Of a stretch of DNA of 64,000 bases, positions 11,242-23,209 are shown piece by piece. The stretch is taken from assembly GCF_027944115.1 (NCBI RefSeq), contig NZ_JAPJZI010000002.1, forward strand, positions 62,001-126,000, in the 5' to 3' direction. This DNA comes from Hoeflea prorocentri (GTDB lineage: Bacteria; Pseudomonadota; Alphaproteobacteria; Rhizobiales; Rhizobiaceae). The notes under the pieces are model-generated. The model did no database searches. It was not told where the DNA came from and was given only the letters and a program-made list of their open reading frames with translations. Made by a program: the position numbers and the translations under genes. The first letter of the stretch is position 1; every line of letters begins with the position of its first letter.

Positions 11242-12447
11242 TCAAAAATCTTCCGGGTCGTCAGCAAGCGCCGAAACGGCGACGATTTCAATACCACGCG
11301 CCTTGGCTTCATTGGCCCATGCCGCGATGGCGTTGACGCTGGTCTCAAAGGCCGAAGCGATGGCGATCGCCGATCCGTTCCTGCGGGCAATACGCTCGGC
11401 TTCGTCCAGCTTTTTCATGATCTGAATGCGGTTTACCTCGTGATCGACCACCATGTCAGCGGTTGCATGGGGAACGCCGATCGCGGAAGCAAGTGAGCCT
11501 GTTACCGTTCGCGCCGAAGTTCCGTCATCAAGAAAGAGAATACCCCGGCGGGCTATATCGCGCATGATCGGTTCGGTGGCGTCGGGATCGGACAGGAATC
11601 GGGCGCCCATGAAATTCATGATGCCCGTATAATTTGTGATGCGGCCGAGCGCCCAATGCAGATCGGCCAGGTTCTGTGGGGTTCCGTCTTCGACAACCAG
11701 CGTATGGGGACCCGGATCGTTCTGCGGATAGTTGAAGGGCTCGAAGGGCACCTGCAACAAGACCTCATGTCCTGCCCGTCTGGCTTCCTGCAGCCAGCGC
11801 TGCAGGCTGTTGCCGCTGGCGGCGAAGGCAAGGGTTATCTCCTCCGGAAGGGTGGCGATGGCATATTGCGTGCCGGTCTGGCTGAGGCCGAGACCGCCGA
11901 CGACGATGGCAATGCGGGTGCCGCGTGCGCCGGACCAGGGGCGTGCATAGGCCTCGAGTGCGCGCCGCCCGTCGGCGCTCTTGATCGGCAGGCGTCCGAA
12001 GTCCGTATCTTCAAGAAGTTCGGGGACCGGCAGATGCGCCATGCGCGGGTCCTGCCCGACCGTTTCAGCGCCTGAGATGATCAAAGGTCCGTCACCGGAC
12101 CTGTCGCGCGGCGAGATGGTCGTAACAACCCCACCCTCATCGGTCAGCGTGCGTGCGATTTCCGCGCCTGAATCGCCAGCAACACGTTCCTCTGAGGCAA
12201 TGCCGCCCTCAATAACGATGGGTTCGGATTGTGCGGGTTGTTCACTGGCGGCGACTTGTTTTTCAGCCGGTTCTGGCGCACCGCGCAACGGGCTTTGCTG
12301 CAACGCCATGTATCCGGCACCGCCGAACAGGATGAGCACGGCAATTCCCGCAATCATCCAGCGGCCCTTCCGGCCGCTACCTGCCGCCGGTTTTTTTTGC
12401 CGCCGATCCTGCCCAAGCGGTTTGTTTAGTTCGGAACCTGTGTCCAC
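11242..12447 (-). CDS. Divergent polysaccharide deacetylase family protein
   Basis: 401 residues with an N-terminal cytoplasmic stretch, one membrane anchor near residues 30-50 ([19 protein letters not shown]), a low-complexity linker, and a C-terminal divergent polysaccharide deacetylase domain (YibQ/DUF610 type). The domain reads [19 protein letters not shown] near 175, [12 protein letters not shown] near 235 and [12 protein letters not shown] near 310. Its position directly after ctpA and envC and before rppH is the common alphaproteobacterial order, which implies an envelope role. The enzymatic activity of this family is uncertain. Confidence 0.85.
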   Translation of the reverse strand: MDTGSELNKPLGQDRRQKKPAAGSGRKGRWMIAGIAVLILFGGAGYMALQQSPLRGAPEPAEKQVAASEQPAQSEPIVIEGGIASEERVAGDSGAEIARTLTDEGGVVTTISPRDRSGDGPLIISGAETVGQDPRMAHLPVPELLEDTDFGRLPIKSADGRRALEAYARPWSGARGTRIAIVVGGLGLSQTGTQYAIATLPEEITLAFAASGNSLQRWLQEARRAGHEVLLQVPFEPFNYPQNDPGPHTLVVEDGTPQNLADLHWALGRITNYTGIMNFMGARFLSDPDATEPIMRDIARRGILFLDDGTSARTVTGSLASAIGVPHATADMVVDHEVNRIQIMKKLDEAERIARRNGSAIAIASAFETSVNAIAAWANEAKARGIEIVAVSALADDPEDF

Positions 12448-12480
12448 AGCCGCCGGTTCAACCTTGATCCTGATTCAGAA

Positions 12481-12500
12481 CCGCCCGCTTTCGCGGGCGG
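12481..12500 (-). terminator. Strong hairpin after ctpA
   Basis: CCGCCCGC and GCGGGCGG form perfect 8-base arms with a 4-base loop, 12 bases beyond the ctpA stop on the minus strand. Only a short T-poor tail (TTCTG) follows. It may be a partial terminator or an mRNA 3'-end stabiliser between ctpA and the deacetylase gene. Confidence 0.5.
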
Positions 12501-12511
12501 TGTCTTTAAGC

Positions 12512-13873
12512 TTATTCGGTCTTGGGGGTTTCCTTGTCAACCTCCTTGGCCGCCTTCAACGTGTTGTCCGGGCTAGGTGGAAATGCCGGATCGGTTCTTT
12601 CGCCGCGCAGCAGTTCCAGCGCAAAACCGAGTTGTTCGTCATCCTCGGGCTCTGGCGGAACATAGGCAATGGAGCCGGATCCTTCTTCGGTTTCATCCTG
12701 ACCCTGAATGTGCCCGCGCAGTTCCGATTCTCCGGTTTCACGGACCCGGCCCTGCAGTTCCTCGGGCAGCGGCTGCTCGACAATGATGTCAGGCTTGATG
12801 CCGGTTCCCTGGATCGACTTGCCGGACGGCGTGTAGTAGAGCGCCGTCGTCAGGCGCAGCGCGCCGTTCTCGCCAAGCGGGATGATTGTTTGAACGGAGC
12901 CCTTGCCGAAGGACCGGGTGCCGACAACTGTCGCCCTGTGGTGGTCCTGCAGGGCGCCCGCGACAATCTCCGAGGCACTGGCGGAGCCGCCATTGACAAG
13001 CACGATGATCGGTTTGCCGTCGGTCAGATCGCCCGGGCGCGAATTGTAGCGACGGGTTTCTTCTGAGTTGCGGCCGCGGGTCGAAACGATTTCCCCACGG
13101 TCGAGGAAGGCATCGGACACGTTGATCGCCTGATCGAGCAGACCGCCCGGGTTGAGCCGCAGGTCGATGACATAGCCCTTGAGTTCATCAGCAGGGATCT
13201 TGTCTTCGATATCCTTGATGGCATTTGCCAGGTCGTTATAGGTCTTCTCGGTAAAGGAAATCACGCGGACATAGCCGACATTGTCCTCAACCCGGTGCCT
13301 TACAGCCCGGATCTTGATGATCGCACGGGTGATTTCGATGTTTATCGGCGCATCTGCACCTTCTCGCAGGATCGTCAGATTGATATCGGAGCCGACCGGG
13401 CCGCGCATTTTGTCGACGGCCTGGGACAAGGTCAGGCCGCGCACCGCTTCGCCGTCGATTTCCGAGATCAGGTCGCCGGCAAGGACGCCGGCCTTGGAGG
13501 CAGGCGTTTCGTCGATGGGCGTGATCACCTTGACCAGTTCGCTGTCCTGATCGAGCGTCACTTCGATGCCGAGGCCGCCGAATTCACCGCGCGTCTGGGT
13601 GCGCATGTCGTTCGCGTCATCGACATTGAGGTAGCTGGAATGCGGGTCGAGCGAGGTCAACATGCCGTTGATCGCGCTCTCGATCAGTTCTTTCTCCTCC
13701 GGCGGTGTTACATATTGCGCGCGCACGCGTTCGAACACGTCACCAAAAATGGAGAGCTGTTTGTAGGTTTCGGAGTTGGCCGCGACGGCCGACGAGCCGG
13801 AATATTGCAGCGCGGTGACTGATACCGCGCCAATGAAAACTCCGACGGTCAGAATTAGTACCTTACGAATCAT
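12512..13873 (-). CDS. ctpA: Carboxy-terminal processing protease (S41A)
   Basis: A 453-residue periplasmic serine protease. A signal anchor (MIRKVLILTVGVFIGAVSV) is followed by a PDZ domain near residues 90-175 (FGGLGIEVTLDQDSELVKV) and the S41 catalytic domain. The Ser is in NGGSASASEIVAGAL and the general-base Lys in RSFGKGSVQT. The C-terminal tail is acidic. The ATG at 13873 has a strong GGAAGGG site upstream and overlaps the end of envC, so 13873 is chosen over an in-frame upstream start at 13948. CtpA proteases mature envelope proteins and hydrolases; pairing with EnvC fits cell-wall control. Confidence 0.94.
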   Translation of the reverse strand: MIRKVLILTVGVFIGAVSVTALQYSGSSAVAANSETYKQLSIFGDVFERVRAQYVTPPEEKELIESAINGMLTSLDPHSSYLNVDDANDMRTQTRGEFGGLGIEVTLDQDSELVKVITPIDETPASKAGVLAGDLISEIDGEAVRGLTLSQAVDKMRGPVGSDINLTILREGADAPINIEITRAIIKIRAVRHRVEDNVGYVRVISFTEKTYNDLANAIKDIEDKIPADELKGYVIDLRLNPGGLLDQAINVSDAFLDRGEIVSTRGRNSEETRRYNSRPGDLTDGKPIIVLVNGGSASASEIVAGALQDHHRATVVGTRSFGKGSVQTIIPLGENGALRLTTALYYTPSGKSIQGTGIKPDIIVEQPLPEELQGRVRETGESELRGHIQGQDETEEGSGSIAYVPPEPEDDEQLGFALELLRGERTDPAFPPSPDNTLKAAKEVDKETPKTE

Positions 13874-15302
13874 TTCGTACCCTTCCGGACGGATTGCTGG
13901 CCCACCACGGAGCCGGATCAACGGGTTTTCCGTTTTTTCTAAATTCAATGTAGAGCGTTGGCTCCGTCGAAGCTAGAGCCAATACCGATGCCGACACCAC
14001 CTTTGTCCTGGTCATGCGGCCTATCGGTTCGCCCGCCACGACAAATTGGCCGATGTCGGCATTTGTCCTGCCCATTCCGGCCAATACCAGGTGATAACCG
14101 TCCCCTGCGTTGAGGATAATCAATTCCCCGTAGGAGCGGAACGGACCTGAATATACCACCCAACCATCGGCAGGCGCTGTCACAATCGCGTCAGCCACGG
14201 TTGAGACGGTCATGCCCTGCAGAGTCTGACCGGACCCATCATCTTCCCCGAAACCGAACTTCTGGCTGCCGGCGACGGGCAGTTCGAGCTTCTTCTTGAG
14301 TTTGGAGAAGGCAAATGCGGGCGCAATACGGTTGGCGTCCGGTGTTCCCTCGCGCGCCTGTTCGCGTGCCTTCTGGCGCTGCTCCTTGGCCTCTTCCTCA
14401 CGTCTCTTTTCCGCCAGGCGCGCTTCTGCGGCGGCCTTGCGGACCGAGTCGATTTCGGTACCCAGAGAGGCAATCAGGTCTTCAAGACTTTTGGCGCGGG
14501 CAGCGAGCCTTTGCGATGCTTCAGCTTCAAGGGCCAGCTTCTCCTGACTTTGTTCGGTCAGTTTGCGTTTTTCAGCGAGCAAAAGGGTCAGGCGCTCTTC
14601 CTCTTCAGCCTGGTTTTCGAGTGTTGCCAGCAGCAGTTCACGTTCATTGGCTATGGATGCCCGGATGTCGGTGAGTTCCTTCAGATCATCTACGAGCTGC
14701 TGCGTCTGCTCTCGAATTTCCGGCACAACCGCACCGAGGAGAATGGCACTGCGGACCGATGAGAGCGCATCCTCAGGGCTTACGAGCAGGGCCGGCGGCG
14801 GGTTGCGCCCCATGCGCTGCAGTGCGGCCAAAACTTCCGCCAGCACGCCGCGCCGTGCGTTGAGCGAGGCACGAGCACTGGTTTCTCGGCCGTTGAGACT
14901 TGCCAGCCGCAATTCGCTCTCGGAGATATCCTCGCTGAGCTTCTTTTGCGTTTTTGCGCTCTGCACCAGTTCGATGCGCAGCGTCACCTCATCCTTCTTG
15001 AGGGCCTCGATGCTGTCTTCCAGGGCTTCACGACGCTCTTTCGAAAGCTCGATATCGGCAGACAGTCGTTCAAGCTCGCCGAGGCCCTTTTTGCGCTGTT
15101 CATCGAGTTGTTCGATGGTGGCAGCGCCGGGACGGGCCGATTTCGGCGTTTTTGAGGTTTGGGCAGCGGCGAAGAGCGGCAAGGCGATGACCGTGCACAA
15201 TGCAATGGCCGCCACCCATCCGCCGGGCACGGCAAAGCCGGCGCTCCTGCGCGCCGATCCGTCCCTTTTGCCGGTCGCGGGCTTGGGCAGATTGCTTTGC
15301 AT
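13863..15302 (-). CDS. envC: Murein hydrolase activator EnvC family (coiled coil plus degenerate LytM)
   Basis: 479 residues with a signal anchor at about 32-50, a long coiled coil at about 65-320 (many E/R/L heptads such as ELERLSADIELSKERREAL), and a C-terminal M23/LytM domain. The LytM domain has LYIEFRKNGKPVDP where active enzymes have L-H-x-E, and the first metal ligands are not obvious. It is therefore probably a non-catalytic activator of an N-acetylmuramoyl amidase at the septum, as in EnvC. The ATG at 15302 follows GCAGGATA. The gene overlaps ctpA by 11 bases. Confidence 0.9.
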   Translation of the reverse strand: MQSNLPKPATGKRDGSARRSAGFAVPGGWVAAIALCTVIALPLFAAAQTSKTPKSARPGAATIEQLDEQRKKGLGELERLSADIELSKERREALEDSIEALKKDEVTLRIELVQSAKTQKKLSEDISESELRLASLNGRETSARASLNARRGVLAEVLAALQRMGRNPPPALLVSPEDALSSVRSAILLGAVVPEIREQTQQLVDDLKELTDIRASIANERELLLATLENQAEEEERLTLLLAEKRKLTEQSQEKLALEAEASQRLAARAKSLEDLIASLGTEIDSVRKAAAEARLAEKRREEEAKEQRQKAREQAREGTPDANRIAPAFAFSKLKKKLELPVAGSQKFGFGEDDGSGQTLQGMTVSTVADAIVTAPADGWVVYSGPFRSYGELIILNAGDGYHLVLAGMGRTNADIGQFVVAGEPIGRMTRTKVVSASVLALASTEPTLYIEFRKNGKPVDPAPWWASNPSGRVRNDS

Positions 15303-15524
15303 TATCCTGCGAATCACGGTCTCCCAAAAGCTCCCGACACCATAGCCCGATCGCCGCCGGTGGCAACGCAAAACACCGTGTGCGGGGGGCCTCGACGGTC
15401 CGCCATCTTCACGATCGTCATGCCATGTCTCAAATCGTGAAGTTCGCGGATACGATTTGATGCTGTCTGCCAACCAAGCGTGGCCGTGATGTGGCAGAGC
15501 GTGGCGAATGGTTAATATGGGCGG

Positions 15525-16007
15525 TCAGTCTCGGTGATAGGGGTGCCCGGTCAGGATGGTTGCGGCGCGGTAGAGCTGTTCGGCAAGCAGGATGCGCACG
15601 ATCTGATGCGGCCAGGTGAGTTTTCCGAAGGAAAGGACCTTGTCGGCCTTGTCCAGGAGACTGTCGTCATGGCCATCCGCGCCACCGATCGCGACTGCAA
15701 GGTCCCGGCGGCCGATATCGGCCCAGCCGGCGAGGGTATCGGCAAATCTACGCGAAGACATGGTGGAGCCGTGCTCATCAAGAACGAGAAGAACACAATC
15801 ATCCGGCAGTTGTTTTTCAAGCGCTTCGTATTCCTCGCGCTTGCGCGTGGCTGCGTCGGTTGCCCGGCTTTCGGTAATTTCCACGATGCGGTTGAAATTC
15901 AGGCCTCTGGCCGCGCCGGCCTTTTTAAATCGGTCGATATAGCGTGCCGAGAGTTCTCTTTCCGGACCGGCCTTGAGCTTGCCCACGGCGTAAATCGTTA
16001 CCCGCAT
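15525..16007 (-). CDS. rlmH: 23S rRNA pseudouridine-1915 N3-methyltransferase
   Basis: A 160-residue SPOUT-class SAM methyltransferase that acts on assembled 70S ribosomes. It begins MRVTIYAVGKLKAGPE, carries the SAM-binding knot around AVAIGGADGHD and the C-terminal LAEQLYRAATILTGHPYHRD typical of RlmH. It is next to rsfS and nadD, the usual grouping. Some 220 bases separate it from envC downstream; that gap shows no gene. Confidence 0.95.
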   Translation of the reverse strand: MRVTIYAVGKLKAGPERELSARYIDRFKKAGAARGLNFNRIVEITESRATDAATRKREEYEALEKQLPDDCVLLVLDEHGSTMSSRRFADTLAGWADIGRRDLAVAIGGADGHDDSLLDKADKVLSFGKLTWPHQIVRILLAEQLYRAATILTGHPYHRD

Positions 16008-16189
16008 TTTGCCTCACGCCATCGTCGTCCCGGCGGCCGGGGCGCTCATTAAAGGCAATCCATATGGCGGGGCACCTGCTCAGACTGAACAGTGCGGCCT
16101 GAAACCACACGGATTCAATAGTTTGCCAGCTCCTTGCGTCACTTCCATCAACCTGCTCGCCTGTCGGGCGACGCGGCCGAATCGTGATG

Positions 16190-16702
16190 CTAGTGCACGG
16201 TATCCTCTTCGACTTCAGGGGCCATCCACATCTTCTCGATATTGTAGAATTCCCTGACTTCGGGGCGGAACACGTGAACGATGATGTCTCCGGCGTCGAT
16301 CAGGACCCAGTCGCCATGACTCAATCCTTCCACTTTCGCCGATCCGAAACCCGCGCTTTTAAGTTCCCGCAACAGATGGTCGCAGATTGCCGTGACATGA
16401 CGGCTTGAACGCCCTGACGATACAACCATGTGGTCGCCCAGCGCAGACTTACCGGTGATGTCGATGGAGACAACGTCTTCCGCCTTGGATTCCTCGAGGC
16501 TGGCGAGGACCAGTTTCAACGCATGGAATGCAGCATTGCCGCTTTCCAGTGCGGATGAGGAAACGCTTGCGGCATTTCCTTTGCTATGTGCTGTTCTCAG
16601 TGTCTTTCCTTTCTGTAACAGAACAAGCCCTGTTTTGCCCCTACGGAGACTTTTTGTCTTCCGGCCCCATTGCCGGTGTTTCTCCGCTTCAACGGCTGCC
16701 AA
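16190..16702 (-). CDS. rsfS: Ribosome silencing factor RsfS, 5' end uncertain
   Basis: The RsfS core (ALKLVLASLEESKAEDVVSI to the end) binds L14 and blocks subunit joining in slow growth. ITGKSALGDHMVVSSGRSSR and EGLSHGDWVLIDAGD are the family motifs. No ATG exists upstream of the core. The coordinate given is a TTG at 16702 (170 residues), longer than the usual 105-130. A CTG at 16600, preceded by AGAAAGGAAAGACA, would give 136 residues beginning near RTAHSKG, and a TTG inside the ALKLVLASL segment would give about 108. The product is certain, the start is not. Confidence 0.85.
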   Translation of the reverse strand: MAAVEAEKHRQWGRKTKSLRRGKTGLVLLQKGKTLRTAHSKGNAASVSSSALESGNAAFHALKLVLASLEESKAEDVVSIDITGKSALGDHMVVSSGRSSRHVTAICDHLLRELKSAGFGSAKVEGLSHGDWVLIDAGDIIVHVFRPEVREFYNIEKMWMAPEVEEDTVH

Positions 16703-16819
16703 TCGTCAAAAACGACTCAGACAATAACCGTTGCAGCAAACACCTAGAAAGATAGGCATGGAACGCCAATGGTTTCAAGACAAAGCTCATCACGATTTTT
16801 CCGCTGCTTTTTGAACGGC

Positions 16820-17470
16820 TTAGCCGTTTTGGCCGGTTTCGGACCGCCCCGAAGCTCCGCTATTGCGGAGCGCTGTCGACGACAGGGGGGAGCGCGGACC
16901 GTGAATAAAGGTCCAGGCCGGCGGGCGCATGCGTGCGAGTGCAACCGATTGCATTTCATCGACCCGCGCGTGCCCGAACGTCTTGGCCATAACCGAAGAC
17001 AGGTAGGACAGCGTCGAGCCGGGCCGGTCGACAACAGCGATCGGCACACGATTGGCGATTGCCTGCCAGTTTTGCCAATGGTGAAATCCCGCCAGATTGT
17101 CCGCTCCCATGACCCAGACGAAATCGACGCCGCGGTTGCGCGACAGGACAAATTCCAGCGTTTCAGAGGTATAGCTCAGATTATGCACTGCTTCGAACGC
17201 GGTGAATTTGACCCGTGGGTCGTGGACGATCTTCCGGCTCAGATCCATGCGTGTCGCCAGGCTTGCCAGCGCGCCGTGATCCTTCAGCGGATTGCCCGGC
17301 GTGACGATCCACCAAAGCTGATCGAGACGAAGCCGGCGCAGTGCCGTCTCGGCCACCAGCACATGGCCTTCATGCGGAGGATTGAAAGATCCGCCAAACA
17401 GGCCGACCGCCATGCCGGGCTCGACATGGGGCATGCGCAACAGCGCTGCTGGGATCTCATTGCCGTGCAT
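16820..17470 (-). CDS. nadD: Nicotinate-nucleotide adenylyltransferase
   Basis: A 216-residue NAD biosynthesis enzyme that adenylates nicotinate mononucleotide. The nucleotidyltransferase signature GGSFNPPHEGHVLVAE lies near residues 25-41 and the second motif LSSTALR is near the C-terminus. The ATG at 17470 is 11 bases after proA; an ATG at 17434 is an alternative with no better ribosome binding site. It is part of the obg-proB-proA-nadD-rsfS-rlmH run. The tail after the second motif is short and Ser/Gly-rich. Confidence 0.93.
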   Translation of the reverse strand: MHGNEIPAALLRMPHVEPGMAVGLFGGSFNPPHEGHVLVAETALRRLRLDQLWWIVTPGNPLKDHGALASLATRMDLSRKIVHDPRVKFTAFEAVHNLSYTSETLEFVLSRNRGVDFVWVMGADNLAGFHHWQNWQAIANRVPIAVVDRPGSTLSYLSSVMAKTFGHARVDEMQSVALARMRPPAWTFIHGPRSPLSSTALRNSGASGRSETGQNG

Positions 17471-17481
17471 GGCGGTTCCGA

Positions 17482-18765
17482 TTAGGGGCGGGTCTGGCCG
17501 TCGCCGTGGACCCGGTATTTGAAGGATGTGAGTTGTTCAACGCCAACCGGCCCGCGCGCGTGCATCTTGCCCGTGGCGATACCAATCTCCGCACCCATGC
17601 CGAACTCGCCGCCGTCGGCGAACTGGGTGGATGCATTATGCAAAAGGATCGCTGAATCGATTTCATTCATGAACCGTTCGACAACACCTGCATCCTCGGC
17701 AATGACCGCTTCGGTGTGGCTGGAGGAATAGCGGCCGATATGAGCGATGGCACCGTCGATGCCATTGACCAGCGTCACGGAGATGATCGGCGCAAGATAC
17801 TCGGTCGACCAGTCTTCCTCCGTCGCCAGAACGGCTTGCGCAAAGGCGTGACAGACCTCATGCGACCCGCGAATCTCGCAGCCCGCTGCACTCAGCGCAG
17901 TCAGGACCGGCAAGAGGTGTGTTTCGGCGGCTGCCCGGTGGACAAGCAAAGTTTCGGCGGAGCCGCAAATGCCGGTGCGGCGCATCTTCGCGTTGACGGC
18001 GATGGCCGTCGCCATGTCGATGTCCGCAGACGCATCGATATAGATGTGGCACAGGCCCTCAAGATGGGCAAAAACCGGCACACGCGCCTCGCCCTGCACC
18101 CGTGCAACAAGGCTCTTGCCGCCGCGCGGGACAATGACATCGATGGAGCCGTCCAGACCTTTCAGCATTTCGCCGACCGCCTTGCGGTCTGTCACCGGAA
18201 CACGCTGGATGGCGTTTTCGGGAAGGCCGGCGGCACGAAGGCCCTCGACAAGACATGCATGGATGGCGGCCGAGGAATTGTGTGAATCCGAGCCGCCGCG
18301 CAGGATCACTGCATTGCCGGCTTTGAGGCAAAGAGCACCGGCATCGGCTGTGACATTCGGGCGGCTTTCATAGATGACGCCGATGACGCCGAGCGGTGTG
18401 CGCACGCGTTCGATTTTCAGACCGTTGGGCCGGGTCCATTCGGCCATCACGTCGCCGACCGGATCCTTCAGCGCGGCGATGGCGCGGATGCCCTGTGCCA
18501 TGGCGGCGACCCGGTCCGCGTCCAGCTTCAGCCGGTCGAGGAATGACGCTGCCATGTCGGAAGCCGACGCCTTTTCCATATCGATGGCATTGGCCGCGAG
18601 GATGGCGTCGCTTCCGGCCATGATCGCGTCGGCCATGGCATTCAGGGCCTTGTTTTTCTGCTCCGGAGTTGCAATCGCCAGCGGGCCGCTTGCGCTGCGC
18701 GCGTTGCGGCCAAGTTCCGCCATGACAGCGGCCACGTCCGTTTCTTTTGCAACTTCATCAAGCAT
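17482..18765 (-). CDS. proA: Gamma-glutamyl phosphate reductase
   Basis: A 427-residue NADPH-dependent enzyme of proline synthesis. It has the aldehyde-dehydrogenase fold, with the cofactor region [19 protein letters not shown] and [12 protein letters not shown], and the catalytic cysteine in [17 protein letters not shown]. The ATG at 18765 is preceded by CCAGGAGCAAGACG, a clear ribosome binding site, and is preferred over an in-frame ATG at 18798. It works with ProB, encoded 19 bases upstream. Confidence 0.96.
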   Translation of the reverse strand: MLDEVAKETDVAAVMAELGRNARSASGPLAIATPEQKNKALNAMADAIMAGSDAILAANAIDMEKASASDMAASFLDRLKLDADRVAAMAQGIRAIAALKDPVGDVMAEWTRPNGLKIERVRTPLGVIGVIYESRPNVTADAGALCLKAGNAVILRGGSDSHNSSAAIHACLVEGLRAAGLPENAIQRVPVTDRKAVGEMLKGLDGSIDVIVPRGGKSLVARVQGEARVPVFAHLEGLCHIYIDASADIDMATAIAVNAKMRRTGICGSAETLLVHRAAAETHLLPVLTALSAAGCEIRGSHEVCHAFAQAVLATEEDWSTEYLAPIISVTLVNGIDGAIAHIGRYSSSHTEAVIAEDAGVVERFMNEIDSAILLHNASTQFADGGEFGMGAEIGIATGKMHARGPVGVEQLTSFKYRVHGDGQTRP

Positions 18766-18784
18766 CGTCTTGCTCCTGGCGTCC

Positions 18785-20991
<2,207 letters not shown>

Positions 20992-21149
20992 TCAGCTATC
21001 CGCCTGCGATTGCGTTGGTTTTGTCGGCCATACGGATAAAGCCCGCATGCTTTAAGGTCAAAGGCAATCGTTGAAAACGCTTTGCGGGCCATTTGCTGCG
21101 CCTGCTCGATTTTTTCCGCTTTGTCATGCCTTGCCGTCCATTGCCAAAA

Positions 21150-21181
21150 GAAGAGGCCCGTGGTTTTCACCACGGGCCTTG
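21150..21181 (-). terminator. Terminator-like hairpin after the GNAT gene
   Basis: AGGCCCGTGG and CCACGGGCCT are perfect 10-base arms around TTTTCA. The hairpin lies just beyond the GNAT stop at 21185 on the minus strand and is followed by CTTCTTTT. About 165 bases separate it from the obg start, so obg probably has its own promoter. No gene was seen in that gap. Confidence 0.6.
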
Positions 21182-21184
21182 ATG

Positions 21185-21784
21185 TCATGCCGCCGCCCAG
21201 CTGCGCAGGGAGATCCATGTCTTGCGGTCGAGGCGGTACCATTCGACGGGAACCGTGCTGCCAAGCGCCAGCGATTTGGCCATTCCCGTTCCCTGGAACT
21301 GGAAACCGCATTTGTGGATCACCCGGCGCGAAGCGAGGTTGGTGACCCTGCAGCGCACGTCGATGCAGTCGATGCTGCGGGTGCGGAAGGCCATGTCGAT
21401 GACCGCATGTGCGGCCTCCGTGGCATAGCCGTTGCCCCAATGGGGCTCGCCGATCCAGTATCCGAGCTCTAGCGTTGCCGGATCGTCCTGTGGCTCGATC
21501 CCGCAACAACCCAGGAAACGCCCGTCTTCGGCATTGGTCACTGCATAGATGCACTTGCCGATCGCGCCTGTTTTGGAGCGTCGGATAAAATCCGCTGCGT
21601 CCTTGCGGGTATAGGGATGCGGCATACGCGACACCATCGTTGCGACCCGGGCATTGTTGGCGAGACAGGTAAGGGCATCCGTGTCCTCGGTATGCGGGGT
21701 GCGCAGAACGAGCCTTTCAGTCACGAGAACCGGACAACCCGCCCGCTCGTGATGGCTCTCATCTTCCTGACTATCCGCTTCCAT
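21185..21784 (-). CDS. GNAT N-acetyltransferase, RimJ/RimL type
   Basis: 199 residues. The opening LVTERLVLRTPHTEDTDALT is typical of the RimJ/Acetyltransf_3 family, and the acetyl-CoA region reads LGYWIGEPHWGNGYATEAAH near residue 110. The ATG at 21784 has a strong GGAGG site eight bases upstream. Such proteins acetylate ribosomal protein N-termini or small amines; the substrate cannot be told. Sitting between rpmA and obg is a common arrangement in this group of bacteria. Confidence 0.88.
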   Translation of the reverse strand: MEADSQEDESHHERAGCPVLVTERLVLRTPHTEDTDALTCLANNARVATMVSRMPHPYTRKDAADFIRRSKTGAIGKCIYAVTNAEDGRFLGCCGIEPQDDPATLELGYWIGEPHWGNGYATEAAHAVIDMAFRTRSIDCIDVRCRVTNLASRRVIHKCGFQFQGTGMAKSLALGSTVPVEWYRLDRKTWISLRSWAAA

Positions 21785-21896
21785 TTTCAGTCCTCCAGTT
21801 GCAAATGAAAAGGGGAGATGGCGCCCCATCTCCCCTGACAACTCTTGGCCTGAAATGTTTCAGCCGGGTCGATGAGACGCCGGCTGTCCCCACCGG

Positions 21897-22166
21897 CTAT
21901 TCCGCTGCTTGCGCAAGCGGCATTACGGACACATAGCAGCGGCCGTTGGCTTTTGTTCGGAACTGCACATTGCCTTCGACCGTTGCGAAGATCGTGTGGT
22001 CCTTGCCGAGGCCGACACCCTGTCCCGGGTGCCATTTCGTGCCGCGCTGGCGCACGATAATGTTGCCCGGAATGACGGCTTCGCCGCCGAATTTCTTCAC
22101 GCCGAGGCGTTTGGATTCCGAATCGCGTCCGTTGCGCGACGAACCGCCAGCTTTTTTGTGTGCCAT
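21897..22166 (-). CDS. rpmA: 50S ribosomal protein L27
   Basis: An 89-residue L27 located at the peptidyl-transferase centre. [20 protein letters not shown] is the signature N-terminus and starts at the ATG at 22166; the frame is open upstream but L27 always starts with this motif. It is co-transcribed with rplU, 25 bases upstream. The C-terminal tail is short. Confidence 0.97.
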   Translation of the reverse strand: MAHKKAGGSSRNGRDSESKRLGVKKFGGEAVIPGNIIVRQRGTKWHPGQGVGLGKDHTIFATVEGNVQFRTKANGRCYVSVMPLAQAAE

Positions 22167-22191
22167 TGGTCTACTCCTTACCTCGTAACCG

Positions 22192-22905
22192 TTACTTCGC
22201 TTCGCCGGCCAGGGCCTTGGCCTGACCGATCCAGTCGTCACGCTCGATGCGGCCCTTGAAATTCAAGGCCTCGTCGAGCTTTGCGATATCGTCCTTCGAA
22301 AAAGCTGCGATCTGCGCGTATTGCGTGACGCCGAATGCATGCAGCTTCTTCTCAAGAACCGGACCGACACCGGAGATCTTCTTCAGATCGTCAGCATCGC
22401 CCTTGGGTGCCGAGAAAATCGTGGCCGGCTCTTCCTTGGCGGCTTTCGCCTTGGGTGCGGCCTTGGGCTTCTCAGCGGACTTCGCCTCTTCAGCAGGTTT
22501 GGCCTTTGCAGGTGCCTTTGCCTTCGGAGCCTCTTCGGTCTTCTTGGCTTCGGCTTTCTTCGGAGCGGCAGCCTTCTTCTTCGGCTTGGCGCCACCCGTC
22601 AGGATTTCCGAAATGCGGATCGTGGTCTCGTGCTGGCGATGACCGCGGGTCCGCTTGGAGTTCTGGCGGCGGCGCTTCTTGAAGGCGATAACCTTGCGGG
22701 CGCGTCCCTGCTCGACAACTTCGGCGGTGACAAGCGCGCCGTCCACAAAGGGTTTGCCGATGGTTGCATCGGCGCCTTCGCCGACCATCAGAACTTCCGT
22801 AAACTCAACCATGTCGCCGGCATCGCCGGCAAGCTTTTCGACCTTCAGGAGGTCGTCGGCGGCGACAGTGTACTGCTTTCCGCCTGTTTTAATGACTGCG
22901 AACAT
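22192..22905 (-). CDS. rplU: 50S ribosomal protein L21 with C-terminal AKP linker and helix-hairpin-helix-like domain
   Basis: The first about 103 residues are ordinary L21 ([35 protein letters not shown]). They are followed by an A/K/P/E-rich linker (about 110-175) and a folded-looking tail, [20 protein letters not shown] then [20 protein letters not shown]. That tail resembles helix-hairpin-helix domains found at the ends of some rhizobial proteins. Total length is 237 residues against about 103 for E. coli L21. The rRNA-binding role is assured; the job of the tail is unknown. Confidence 0.93.
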   Translation of the reverse strand: MFAVIKTGGKQYTVAADDLLKVEKLAGDAGDMVEFTEVLMVGEGADATIGKPFVDGALVTAEVVEQGRARKVIAFKKRRRQNSKRTRGHRQHETTIRISEILTGGAKPKKKAAAPKKAEAKKTEEAPKAKAPAKAKPAEEAKSAEKPKAAPKAKAAKEEPATIFSAPKGDADDLKKISGVGPVLEKKLHAFGVTQYAQIAAFSKDDIAKLDEALNFKGRIERDDWIGQAKALAGEAK

Positions 22906-23117
22906 TTTTTTGCCTTTCGCCGTTCGGTCCGGCTTGCCACGGTGAACCGCGCAGCCGTCTTTTTATCAGTCGTTTGCAAATCGTCGCCCAATCGCGCCGA
23001 AGGTCGCTGTCGTGACCCCCAAAAGCCATTTGACGGGTTTTCCCGCAGCTGTATTTTTCGGAACCTGGTCCAACAAAAACAGATGGCGCAAGTCACCTTA
23101 CGCCATGGATGACTGCG

Positions 23118-23145
23118 GGATAAGGGAAAGCCTTTGCCAAGTCAA
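23118..23145 (-). promoter_or_regulatory. Predicted promoter for rplU-rpmA
   Basis: On the minus strand, TTGACT (23140-23145) and TTATCC (23118-23123) are separated by 16 bases. The predicted transcript has a leader of about 200 bases before rplU. The 304 bases between rplU and the glycosyltransferase gene hold no gene that can be supported. Confidence 0.5.
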
Positions 23146-23209
23146 GAAGCGGGCGGTGTTTTTTGCCCTTCCGGGACCGAGATTTTTTCGTTGAGTGGTG
23201 GCTTGGCGG

